Positions 15,991-24,800 of a stretch of 64,000 nt of DNA are shown here, one piece after another (within the stretch, counting starts at the first letter, position 1; every line of letters starts with the position of its first letter). The notes below the pieces were generated by a model. It did no database searches. It had not been told where the DNA came from and saw only the letters and a list, made by a program, of their open reading frames with translations. A program made the translations under genes and the position numbers. Source of the DNA: Streptomyces sp. NBC_01244 (GTDB lineage: Bacteria; Actinomycetota; Actinomycetes; Streptomycetales; Streptomycetaceae); NCBI RefSeq assembly GCF_035987325.1, contig NZ_CP108488.1, positions 496,001 to 560,000 of the forward strand, in the 5' to 3' direction.

Positions 15991-16434
15991 ATGACGCGTA
16001 CCCGGCGCCGGATCGGGCTTCTGCTCGTCGCGGTGTTCCTGTGGAACCTGCCGTTGGGACACTCCGCGCCGCGGGCCGAGGCTGCCGGGCCCGGGCACTG
16101 CCCGGCCGGGGCGCCCTTCGTCCGGCCCGGTTCCCCGGAAGGGGAGCCGCAGGGGCAGCTCGTCGCGCTCCAGCCGGATGCCGGCCCTCGGAGCGGCGGC
16201 AATCAGGTCACGCTGACCGGCTCCGGCCTCAGCACCTATACCCGGGTGTTCTTCGGCACCCTGGGAGCCGACGGGTGCTTCGCCGGCCGGGAAGCCCCGG
16301 ACGTGGTGGTGCTCAGTGACACCTCCATCGTCGCCCTCGCACCCCCGTGGCCCACGGCCGCCACCGTCTCCGTCTACGCGGGCACCGACTGCGGGCGTCT
16401 CAGCAACCCGCTCGGCTACACCTACCTCGACTGA
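15991..16434 (+). CDS. Secreted IPT/TIG domain protein
   Basis: 147 residues from the ATG at 15991 with GGAAGG ten bases upstream. A signal peptide (RRRIGLLLVAVFLWNLPLGHS, to about residue 31) is followed by one immunoglobulin-like IPT/TIG domain: LQPDAGPRSGGNQVTLTGSGLSTYTRVFFG, SDTSIVALAPP, ATVSVYAGTDCGRLSNPLGYTYLD. The opening P-x-x-G-x-x-x-G-G pattern and the final Y-T-Y strand are typical. Single-IPT secreted proteins are common in Streptomyces and probably bind carbohydrate or other surface proteins; the actual ligand is unknown. Confidence 0.8.
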   Translation: MTRTRRRIGLLLVAVFLWNLPLGHSAPRAEAAGPGHCPAGAPFVRPGSPEGEPQGQLVALQPDAGPRSGGNQVTLTGSGLSTYTRVFFGTLGADGCFAGREAPDVVVLSDTSIVALAPPWPTAATVSVYAGTDCGRLSNPLGYTYLD

Positions 16435-16504
16435 CGCCCGCCTATCCCGCCCGGCCGCCCCGGCTCCGGTTCCCCCTTGTGGAGGGCGAGCGGTTCGGGA
16501 GCGG

Positions 16505-18772
16505 TCAGGCCAGTGCGGCCAGGAGTTTGGCTGCCGTTCCGGCCCACGAGTAGGCCTCCTGGAGGATCTCCCGGAGTTCCGCGGCGCGCCGGAATGCCTC
16601 CGGGCGGTCGCTCAGAACGGCCTCCATGGCCTCGCTCCACCGTGCGGCGTCCTCGCCGTCGTCGCGGGTGCGCACGACGAAGCCGGCGGCACGCCGCACG
16701 CCCAGGACTTCCGTCAGCAGCGCGGCGACTCCGCTCGTACTGCTCACGAGGGTGGGGGTGCCGGCGGCGATGGCCTCGGCGGCGGACAGGCCGAACGCCT
16801 CCGCACGGGAGGGGAGCACCAGGAGACTCGCTCCGCTCAGGTCTTTGGAGCGCTCGCGGGCGTTCGCGCTGAACGGTCTGATCACGAGGTGCGGTCCGGT
16901 CTCCAGCAGTTCCGTGAGCCGGTTCACCGCGTCCCCGTCCGCTGAAACCCCTCTGACGATGAGCCGGGTGTCCGCGAGTTCCTCGCACCGGTCCACCAGC
17001 AGCGACAGCGCTGCCGATGCCGTGTCGAGCCCCTTGACCTTTACGTCCTCGGTCCGTCCGAGGACCAGTACGCGGGGGCTTCCGGGTGGCGGCAGGCGCG
17101 GTTCGGGCGGGACGGTCGGCAGGGAGGAGAGGAGCGCCGACTCGGGGCCGTCGAATCCCGGTACCAGCTCTTCCAGGGGCCGGTCGGAGAAGTCCGCCGC
17201 GTACCTGTTCCACAGCACCCGGCCCACGGCGAAAGGGTGGTCGGCGCTGCCGCCGAGGTCCACCTCCACGCTGTTTCGCTCGGCGGCGACCAGGGCGGCC
17301 TGTCCCGCGCGGTGGTCCTTGAGCCATTCGAGATCGTCCGGATCCATGTGCAGGATGTGCACGCGGGCCGCGCCCGGGTAGTGGTCGTCGGCCAGGATCT
17401 GCGCCGCTCTGCCGGTGATACGGCCGTGGCCGATGACCGCGTCCGGCGGCATCGGCAGCATCTGTTCGGACGGTTTGCGGAACAGCGCCCACTCCCCCGC
17501 CCAGGCGGGCCCCCGCCCGTGCCCTGCCTCCAGCAGGGTCACCTTCGACTTCCGGGCATCGTCGCGTTCTTCGTCGTCGGCCGTGGGAACCAGGCAGTAC
17601 ACCGTGGCGCCGGCGGCGGCGAGCCCGCGGCACAGCCGGCGGTTGAAGGTGCTCAGGCCTCCGCGCCGGGAGGACCACTCGGTCGCCACGGCCAGGATCC
17701 GTTTGGGCGTGGGCGGTTCCGGAATCGACGGGGGCTGGTCGCGGCGCCCGGAGTAGACCTCCGTCCATGCGGCATCGGCCGACAGGATCAGGGTGTGGCC
17801 GGACCGGGGCGGGAGCAGCGCGTCGAGGGCCGCGGGCGCCGCCGCCCCTGCCAGGACGAGCAGCCAGCGGTCGCGTCGGCCCAGATGGGCGAGGAGATCC
17901 GCCGGCCGGTCGCCGCGCTCACCGCGGGGAACGCCGAGCGAGTCGGCGAGTTCGGCGTACGCGGTGCGCAGCGAGGTCCGGTCGGTCGCCGGCACCCGCC
18001 ATACCAGGTCGTACTGCGAGCCGAAGCGCCGGGCGTACTCGCGGGCCACTTCCTCGGCGCCGATGCCGTCGGCCCCCGGCACGGCGTCGACCGGGGCGCC
18101 GCCGCGGCCGAGCAGTTTCTCCCGCAGCATCTGGAACAGGGATTCACGGCCGAGGTCCGCGTTCACGGCCGGAGCGAGATTGGTCAGCGCGGGGGACGCG
18201 GCGGCCGGGTGGCGCGGCGGCGCTTCCGCGGAGCCCTCCGCTCCGGTGGGTTCCGTGTCCTCCTCTTGCGGGGCGTGGTCGTATTCCTCCGGTTCGCTTT
18301 CCACTGGTTCCCGCAGGTCCGGTTCCCGGTGCCACGGGGGCGGATCGCCCTTGGCCGGCGCGTTGTCCGGAGGGATGAGCCGGCGGGCGACACCGTCGAC
18401 CGCGGCCAGGAGGGACCGGACTGCGTCGTGTTCCCCTTCCGCGTACAGCGGGAGCATCATCCGTGCCGCCAGGGCGGGGGGCAGCAGGTGTCTCGGCACC
18501 GGCTCCACGAGCACCGGCACCAGTCGGGCGACGACGTCTCCGACCGCGGTGGACCATTCCCCCGCGGTCCACTCGCTTTCGAGGTACGCGCGGGACACCA
18601 ACAGCAGCACCACGGTGTCCGCGCCCGCGTCGGCGTCCAGGCGGTCGGTGACCAGCTGAGTGGACCAGTCCCATGGATCGGTGACCACACGGTGTCCGGC
18701 GCGCCGGAGTTCCCAGGCGATCCATTCGGCCCAACTCCGGTCAGGTCCGACATGGTTGACCACTACACGCAT
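16505..18772 (-). CDS. TIR / degenerate NB-ARC / glycosyltransferase GT4 fusion protein
   Basis: 755 residues, ATG at 18772 with GGGGAGG upstream. Residues 1-115 form an actinobacterial TIR_2-type domain (WAEWIAWELRRAGHRVV, VVLLLVSRAYLESEWTAGEW). The position that carries the catalytic Glu in NADase TIRs reads DPWDWSTQ here, so NADase activity is doubtful. About 115-200 is a disordered acidic/proline linker. About 205-345 resembles the start of an NB-ARC domain, but the P-loop GIGKTE-like segment is GIGAEEVAREYARRF: the Lys is lost. From about 355 it is a GT-B glycosyltransferase (ILAVATEWSSRRGGLSTFNRRL, LVLGRTEDVKVKGLDTA, EAFGLSAAEAIAAGTP with the E-x7-E motif). It lies 65 bp after the TIR-winged-helix gene and is probably the last gene of the dynamin operon. 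Confidence 0.8.
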   Translation of the reverse strand: MRVVVNHVGPDRSWAEWIAWELRRAGHRVVTDPWDWSTQLVTDRLDADAGADTVVLLLVSRAYLESEWTAGEWSTAVGDVVARLVPVLVEPVPRHLLPPALAARMMLPLYAEGEHDAVRSLLAAVDGVARRLIPPDNAPAKGDPPPWHREPDLREPVESEPEEYDHAPQEEDTEPTGAEGSAEAPPRHPAAASPALTNLAPAVNADLGRESLFQMLREKLLGRGGAPVDAVPGADGIGAEEVAREYARRFGSQYDLVWRVPATDRTSLRTAYAELADSLGVPRGERGDRPADLLAHLGRRDRWLLVLAGAAAPAALDALLPPRSGHTLILSADAAWTEVYSGRRDQPPSIPEPPTPKRILAVATEWSSRRGGLSTFNRRLCRGLAAAGATVYCLVPTADDEERDDARKSKVTLLEAGHGRGPAWAGEWALFRKPSEQMLPMPPDAVIGHGRITGRAAQILADDHYPGAARVHILHMDPDDLEWLKDHRAGQAALVAAERNSVEVDLGGSADHPFAVGRVLWNRYAADFSDRPLEELVPGFDGPESALLSSLPTVPPEPRLPPPGSPRVLVLGRTEDVKVKGLDTASAALSLLVDRCEELADTRLIVRGVSADGDAVNRLTELLETGPHLVIRPFSANARERSKDLSGASLLVLPSRAEAFGLSAAEAIAAGTPTLVSSTSGVAALLTEVLGVRRAAGFVVRTRDDGEDAARWSEAMEAVLSDRPEAFRRAAELREILQEAYSWAGTAAKLLAALA

Positions 18773-18837
18773 CGTGCCCCGTTCCTCCCCCGGCCCGCGA
18801 TCACCCTACTGCGCCGTCATGCGGCCGAGCCGGTGGT

Positions 18838-19872
18838 TCACGTCGTCCCGGCGCGCAGTGCCGGGTCCACCCCTGTCAGCAGCAGTCCTCCGCGCGGCCG
18901 GAGCAGTGTGACGCGCCGGTCCGCGACGAGCTCCTCCAGCTGCTGGCGGACCACCAGAAGAGGGGCGTCGGCCGCCCTGGCCAGGTCGGTGTCACGGAGG
19001 GCGGGGTCCTCCGGCCGGTGGCCGGTCAGGTGCGCGACCACCCGGCGGCGCACGGCGTCCAGGTCCGGTACGACCGAGGGTGCGGCCCGGTGATATCCCT
19101 GGGGAGTCAGCTCGCACCAGAGGATCCGGCCCCGGTGCCGGGTCGCGGAGGCCAGGCCCTCCGCTTCCAGTGCGCCCAGGGCTCGCTCGCGTTCACCGAG
19201 TTGCGAGGGAACCCCGCTCTCCGCCGAAGCCTCCTCCGGCCAGGGCAGCGGGCCGAGTTCGTCGACCTCCAGGGCTTGGCGGAGCAGCAGGCGCAGCAGG
19301 GTGAGGTGCTCCTCGGGCAGGCCGGGGAAGGGCGGAGGGCGTGAGGTCTCGTCCCTGGCGGGCGGCGGCGTACGGACCGACCTCCCCGGCCCTTCGCCGC
19401 CGTGGAGCCAGGACGGTGTGAGGACCGGGGGCCGGTCGTCGATCCCGTAGAGCGTCCGGGCGATCTCCACGGCGGCCCGCAGGACCTCCGGTTCCGAGCG
19501 CCCGGTCCTCAGGGGGTGCAGGTGGGCGAGCGGCGCCGGCGCGGGAGCACTGCCCAGCAGCACGGGGACGAGGCGGCACCCGTTCTCGATGCGGCGCACC
19601 GTCATGACGTCCAACTGATCGGCCAGCCAGGGGTCGTGGGCCCAGTGCGGCGAGTGGACGAGGATGAACGCGTCGGCGCCGCCGATCCCTTCGACGTAGA
19701 GTTTTCGGCCCAGGCTGTCGCCGTACCGGACCTCCCAGAAGTCAGCCCAGGTCACGACTCCGTTCGCGGCCAGTCCTCGCCCCAGGCTCTCGGCGAAGGC
19801 GCGGTCCGCCGTGGCGTGACAGAGGAAGACCCGGGGCGGTGCGGGCGGGGCCGCCGGATCGTCCGTGGTCAT
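18838..19872 (-). CDS. TIR domain protein with C-terminal winged-helix region
   Basis: 344 residues from the ATG at 19872, which overlaps the stop of the upstream GTPase gene by ATGA, so translation is coupled. The TIR domain is residues 13-135: RVFLCHATADRAFAESLGRGLAANGVVTW, DFWEVRYGDSL, ADAFILVHSPHW, LVPVLLG. Glu47 in WEVRYGDSL aligns with the conserved catalytic Glu of TIR NADases, which fits an NAD-cleaving effector (inference). Residues about 195-345 carry two helical winged-helix-like stretches (HLTLLRLLLRQALEVDE, LGALEAEGLASATRHRGRILWCELTPQGYHRA, and LARAADAPLLVVRQQLEELVADRRVTLL). The winged helix may sense a partner or nucleic acid. Linkage to dynamin-like GTPases suggests a defence or cell-death role. 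Confidence 0.85.
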   Translation of the reverse strand: MTTDDPAAPPAPPRVFLCHATADRAFAESLGRGLAANGVVTWADFWEVRYGDSLGRKLYVEGIGGADAFILVHSPHWAHDPWLADQLDVMTVRRIENGCRLVPVLLGSAPAPAPLAHLHPLRTGRSEPEVLRAAVEIARTLYGIDDRPPVLTPSWLHGGEGPGRSVRTPPPARDETSRPPPFPGLPEEHLTLLRLLLRQALEVDELGPLPWPEEASAESGVPSQLGERERALGALEAEGLASATRHRGRILWCELTPQGYHRAAPSVVPDLDAVRRRVVAHLTGHRPEDPALRDTDLARAADAPLLVVRQQLEELVADRRVTLLRPRGGLLLTGVDPALRAGTT

Positions 19873-21806
19873 CGTGGCGCCCGGGCGAGAAGGTCCTCCA
19901 AGTGGGCGGCGGCCTGCACCAGTTCGGCGTGCCGGGCGCGGACCGGCGCGAGGAGGGCGTCGGGCGTCTGCCGGGTCACTATGGTCTCGGCGAGCAGGTC
20001 GGCCTCGCGCACCCAGTCGCTCTCGGAGACGGTGGCGAGCGTTTCCGCGAGGGCCTCGATCCGTCGGCGCAGCGCCGCCTCTTCGCTCGACCGGAGCTGT
20101 TCCCGTTGCTCGTTGTGGTGGACGCGCCACAACTGGTAGAGGGTCGTGAGGCTCTGCGTCACGGGTCCCGCCAGGGAGGCCGCGAAATGATCGTGCCCGG
20201 CGGTGGAGAACGCCGGTGGGTCGCCCGGGGAGCCCTCGTCGAGCGTCCGCACGCTGCCGGAATCGGCGGTCGCGGGGGCGCTCCCGGAATCGGAAGCCGA
20301 GGCCTGTTCGTTCCACTCCGGCTGTCCCGGCTCCGCCGAACCCGGTGTGTGGCCGGGACGGCCGTCCGGAACATCGTGGCCGTCTGACACCGCGGAACGG
20401 TCGGACCGGATGGGCGCCCCCTCCCCCCGGTGTGCTTCGAGGAAGGCCGTCAGCTGCTGGTGCGCCGTCCGCATCGCGTCGCCGTGGGCCCGTTCGACCT
20501 TGCGGGCGGTCAGCTGCTGGATGGCCGAGTTGATCGATGCGAGGTTCAGCCAGACGGCCTGGTCGGTCCGGCCGGTGGCGCCCCCCGGGGACGGGGCGCC
20601 ACCGTCCATCGTGTGGCGGAGGATCTCGGCGACGTCGTCGGCGTAGGCCAGGAAGGCCTGGCTCCCCGGCTGGGAGCGCGAGGTCTCCTGGGCCCACTCG
20701 ACCTGCCGGCCGAGGCGGCGGAGTTTCGCCGTCCAGCTGCCGTCCCACGCTCGTGCGATCTGCGCGATCCGCTCGAGTGCGGCCTTGCTCAGCGTCTCGT
20801 CGGTCACGTCGGTGGGGAGGACTTGGGCGAGAGTGCGCAGCCGTTCGCGCATCAGTGCGCGCAGCTCCGCGACGGCGTCGCCCCGGAGCGCCTCCAGTTC
20901 GCTCTCCAGCAGGACGTGGCGCTGCCTGCGGAGGTCGCCGCCTTCGATCACCGTCTCGAGGTCGCCGATGTCGCGCCGTGTCCCGTCGATCGCGAGGCGG
21001 GAGCGGGCGCTCCAGTAGCGGACTCCGGCGGCCGCGCGCAGTTCCGGCGTGCGGACTTCGAGCCCTGCGAGGTCGTCGCGGAGCCCGGCGATGCCGTCCC
21101 ATGCGCGCGAAGCCGCGTAGTGGGTCTTTCTGAGCTGGTCCGTTCGCAGGTCGGAGGTCATGCCGCCCGGGTCCGCGGTGATGAAGTGGATCGCGGGCAG
21201 GGGCTCGGGGCTGCGGACGGCCCGGAGCTTGGCCCGTACGGAGGCGCTGAGCGTCGCCGCGAGTTCACCGAAGCCGGGGGTTCCGGGGAGACGGCCGCGG
21301 TCATCGCTCTTCGTCAGGGCCAGCAGCAGGGCTCCGGGAGGAAAGGGGTGCGGTCGGGAGGGGTCCACGAACGTGCCGCCGACCAGGGCGAGCAGGTCTC
21401 CTTCGGACGTTCCGCCGGGCACCTGGTCGAGCACGAGCAGAACGGCGTCGGCGGTCAGCACGGCCTGCGCGGCGCGTTCGGCGTGGCCGCTGTCTCCGGC
21501 GCCGATGCCGGGGGTGTCCACGTAGCGCAGCCGGGCCGACCACGCCTCGCCGTTCCGGTAGGTCTCCTTGCGTGCGCTCACCACGGCCCACGAGGGAACG
21601 TCGGCCCCCTCCTCGACCAGCAGGCGGCGCAGCAGGGTGGTCTTGCCCGAGTTCTGGGTGCCGAAGAGGACCACCGTGGGCTCGGGTCGCTCCGCCGCCT
21701 CCGCCCAGACGGCGTCCGCGAGGTCGGCGGCGGTGTCGCCGGCGGCCGTTCGGTAGGCCGCGCGGATCCGTGTGATCCAGTCGCCGCCGGCTTCCGGTCC
21801 GGTCAT
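19869..21806 (-). CDS. P-loop GTPase of the dynamin/GTPase-TIR operon
   Basis: 645 residues from the ATG at 21806, which shares a base with the upstream gene's TGA; a GTG three bases earlier is an equal alternative, both behind GGAAGGG. GTPase motifs: G1 GTQNSGKTT at 49-57, G3 DTPG at 97-100, G4 TKSD at 165-168. After the G domain come long helical stretches (ALMRERLRTLAQVL, AAALRRRIEALAETLATV) with a low-complexity Ser/Pro/Gly linker near 480-540. No membrane segment is seen. The helical composition and the neighbour suggest a dynamin-superfamily partner, as in other bacteria where dynamin-like proteins come in adjacent pairs. Both this start and its stop overlap neighbouring genes, so it is made in fixed proportion with them. 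Confidence 0.85.
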   Translation of the reverse strand: MTGPEAGGDWITRIRAAYRTAAGDTAADLADAVWAEAAERPEPTVVLFGTQNSGKTTLLRRLLVEEGADVPSWAVVSARKETYRNGEAWSARLRYVDTPGIGAGDSGHAERAAQAVLTADAVLLVLDQVPGGTSEGDLLALVGGTFVDPSRPHPFPPGALLLALTKSDDRGRLPGTPGFGELAATLSASVRAKLRAVRSPEPLPAIHFITADPGGMTSDLRTDQLRKTHYAASRAWDGIAGLRDDLAGLEVRTPELRAAAGVRYWSARSRLAIDGTRRDIGDLETVIEGGDLRRQRHVLLESELEALRGDAVAELRALMRERLRTLAQVLPTDVTDETLSKAALERIAQIARAWDGSWTAKLRRLGRQVEWAQETSRSQPGSQAFLAYADDVAEILRHTMDGGAPSPGGATGRTDQAVWLNLASINSAIQQLTARKVERAHGDAMRTAHQQLTAFLEAHRGEGAPIRSDRSAVSDGHDVPDGRPGHTPGSAEPGQPEWNEQASASDSGSAPATADSGSVRTLDEGSPGDPPAFSTAGHDHFAASLAGPVTQSLTTLYQLWRVHHNEQREQLRSSEEAALRRRIEALAETLATVSESDWVREADLLAETIVTRQTPDALLAPVRARHAELVQAAAHLEDLLARAPR

Positions 21807-24800
21807 CACAGGCCCTTCCGGTGGGAGGGGTACGGAGTGCGGGTGGGGAGGGGGCTGCCTCGGCGCTGCGCCGGCAGGGCGGGGATGCCGAGCCGGGTGG
21901 TGGCTCCGCCGGCCGCCGCCTCGTAGGCCCTCAGGCGCTTGCGTGTTCCGCCGAGTTCGTCCAGCGCCTCGTTCTGGCGGTCGGTGTAGCGCATGGCCAG
22001 GGCGTCGAGGCGACCGCAGATCGCCTCGACCGGGGCGAGCCCGCCGCGCACTCCCGTCGCCCAGGTGTCGGCGGAGTCGCCGACGGCCGCGAGCAGTGCC
22101 TTGCGGGCTGCCTCCACCTGCTGCTCCTCGGCGGTCACCGACATGAGCTTGGCGATCCTGCTGATGGAGTTCAAGATCTTCAGGAAGCCGCTGCCCACCG
22201 CCAGGCCGTCCAGGATCGCCACTGCCTGGTCGTGGTCGATCAACACGCCCAGGTGATCACCGAAGGCGGACAGGTCCTCCGGATTCAGTTGGGCCAGGCT
22301 GCCTGCGGCGACGGCGGTGTCGCGCAGCAGGGCACCGGTGTCCGTGCCGTGCGGTGTCATCGTGTCGAGGACGGCGGTGTCGGTCGCCGGCAGTCCTTCG
22401 GGAAAGGCGAGGCGGAAGCGCTTCGATGTCAGCCGGCGCCGCAGCGCGGCACGGACGTCGGCGAACCACTCCTCGGCGCGCCCTACGGCCTCGGCGCGGG
22501 CCTCTTCCCAGAGAGCGGTGAACTCCGGGTCGGCGGACCAGTGGTCGAGCCGGGCGCCGCGCGTCTTGCGGAGGGGATTGTCCAGCCCGGGGGCCAGGGC
22601 CGCGTCCACGAGTCCGGCGGTGAACTCCCGGGCCGACTGCCGGGCGTCCTGCACCGCCGCGGCGACGAGGTCCCGGCCCGTGCGCGCACCGGCCTCGGCC
22701 TCCTCGGCCAGCTCGCCGAGCCGGGCGATGCGCTGTTCGAGCCGCGTCGCCCGCCGCCGCTCGGCATCCGTCAGTTCGGCGAGGCGGGCCAGGCCGCCGT
22801 GCAGCACGGTGACGTCGACCGCGTTGCGCCGAAGGTCCGTACGGAGTCCGCGGAGCTGCGCGGCGAAGTCCCGGAAGCCGTCCCAGTCGCGGAAGGCGTC
22901 GTGGGCGCGCGCGGTGTCGTAGCGGAGTTCTCCGGGGGCGGCGGCCATGGAGACGACCTGATGGCCGGGGCTCCGGGGGCGGGCGGCGTCCTTGACCGTG
23001 CCCGGGCCCTTCGGCCCCTTGGAGGCCAAGCGGTCGAGGTAGAGGCGCAGGGCGGCTTCCCGTCCCTCGACCATCGTCCGGAACACATGGCCGAGGCGCG
23101 GGTCGGGGGCCAGTTGGTCGATCTTGTTGATGACGAAGACGACCCGGTCGGCCTTGGCCGCGCGGCCCTCCTCCGGGTTTCCGCACAGCAGCAGCGCCAG
23201 GTCGGCCCGGTCGCCGGTGACGAGATCCGGCCCGACGAGGTAGAAGACGGTGGCCGCGTCGGCGAGCGCGGCGACCGCCGCGGCCGTGTGCGGTTCGATG
23301 CCGCTCTGGAACCCCGGTGTGTCGACGAGGAGCATCCCCTCCCATTCGTGTGCGGAGGCGGTCGCGGTGACGGGGCCGGGAGCGCTGCGCAGGGCATCGG
23401 GCACCGGCAGTCCGGACTCGATCAGCAGCCGCCGGACGAAGGCGGACTTGCCGGAGTTCGTCGCCCCGGCGACGACGACACGGGGCCGCGGATCCGCGGC
23501 GAGCGCGTCCAGTTCCGCGAGGAGCGGCAGGGCTTCGGGAGTCTCGTCGAGTTCCTGGTGCAGCAGTGCCAGCCACTGTCGTCCGCTGCCGGGAGCCGGG
23601 ACCAGGGAGCGGGCCGAAAAGGCGGAGCGCAGCCTCATGAAGAGGCTCTCGGTGAAGCGGGGCGTGGACCGGGAGCGGCCGCCGGCAGGTTCCTCGGAGG
23701 CGGGTTCGGCCAGGTTGAAGGGGTCTTCGCACCATGAGGATCCCAGCCAGTACCGGTCCGGCGCGTCGGCGACGTCGCGTTCGCGCTCGATCCGGCCCAT
23801 GGCCTCGCGCAGCACACCGGCCGGTTCGCGGATCTCGGGCAGCCCCGCGGCCGCGTGGAGGAGGCGTTCGGAGTCTCTGGCCGCGTCGGCCGCGATCCGT
23901 CGCAGGGCCAGGGCTTCCGTGACCAGGGGAGGCGCCGCACGCAGGAGCGTGTCGTGGACGCGTTGCCCGCCCTGTGCGAGCACCTGGGCCTCGATGTCCG
24001 CGAAGTGTCCGCGGACAGCGCGCCGTACCTCCTGCCGGCTCTCGATCCGTGCGGCCTCGCGCTGCCGGGCCGCCCGGCCAAGGCCGAAGCGGCTGAGCAC
24101 CTGCCCGCCCACGTACGCGAGGGAGGCGGTGACCGCCACGCCCGCGGCCACCCAGCCGACCGGGTTCCAGAAGTGGAACACCACGGCCGCGGTCAGGGCG
24201 GGGCCGAGGATGCCGCCGGCGGAGCTGACGCCGCCCGACCAGAATCCCAGGCGGCGCATGCCGCTGCCGGCGTCGCCGGCCACCCGGACCGTGGGGGCTG
24301 CCACCGCCTTCAGGTTGGCGCGTGCCTCGGCGGCGGTCAGCGAGAGCCGGGCGAGCAGATGGGTCTCGAACTGCGCGATGACGGCGTCCACCGCGTCGGC
24401 AACGGTCTTCACGGAGAACACCGTCCGGGAGAACTCCTCGTCGGATATCTCCCTGCGGTCGCGGAACCCGCTCTCCACCAGTTGCTCGGCCCGGTTCTCC
24501 GCCTGCGCGCGGAGCAGGGCGATCCGGGCGGCCAGCCGGTGTTTCAGATAGCCGCGCACTTCACCGGTGGAGGTCGCCTCGAAGCGGCTGCCGCGCAGCC
24601 GTTCCAGCTCGCCGAGTGCCGTACCCAGAGCCCTGAACGCGGTGTTCCGGTCCGCTTCGGCGTCCGTGGCGGCCGGGCGGGGCGACGGTGGGCGGCCCAG
24701 CGCGGTCAGCAGTTCCTCGAGGCCCTCCTCGTACTGCTCGCCGTAGGCGGTGACCGGATGGGTCAGGACGCGGGTCAGTTCCCCGGCGACCTCGGTGAAG

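Noticed and set aside
22257..23735. Large alternative frames inside the dynamin-like and other minus-strand genes
   Set aside because: They are Arg/Pro/Gly-rich low-complexity translations, typical of shifted frames in G/C-rich genes, and show no domain.
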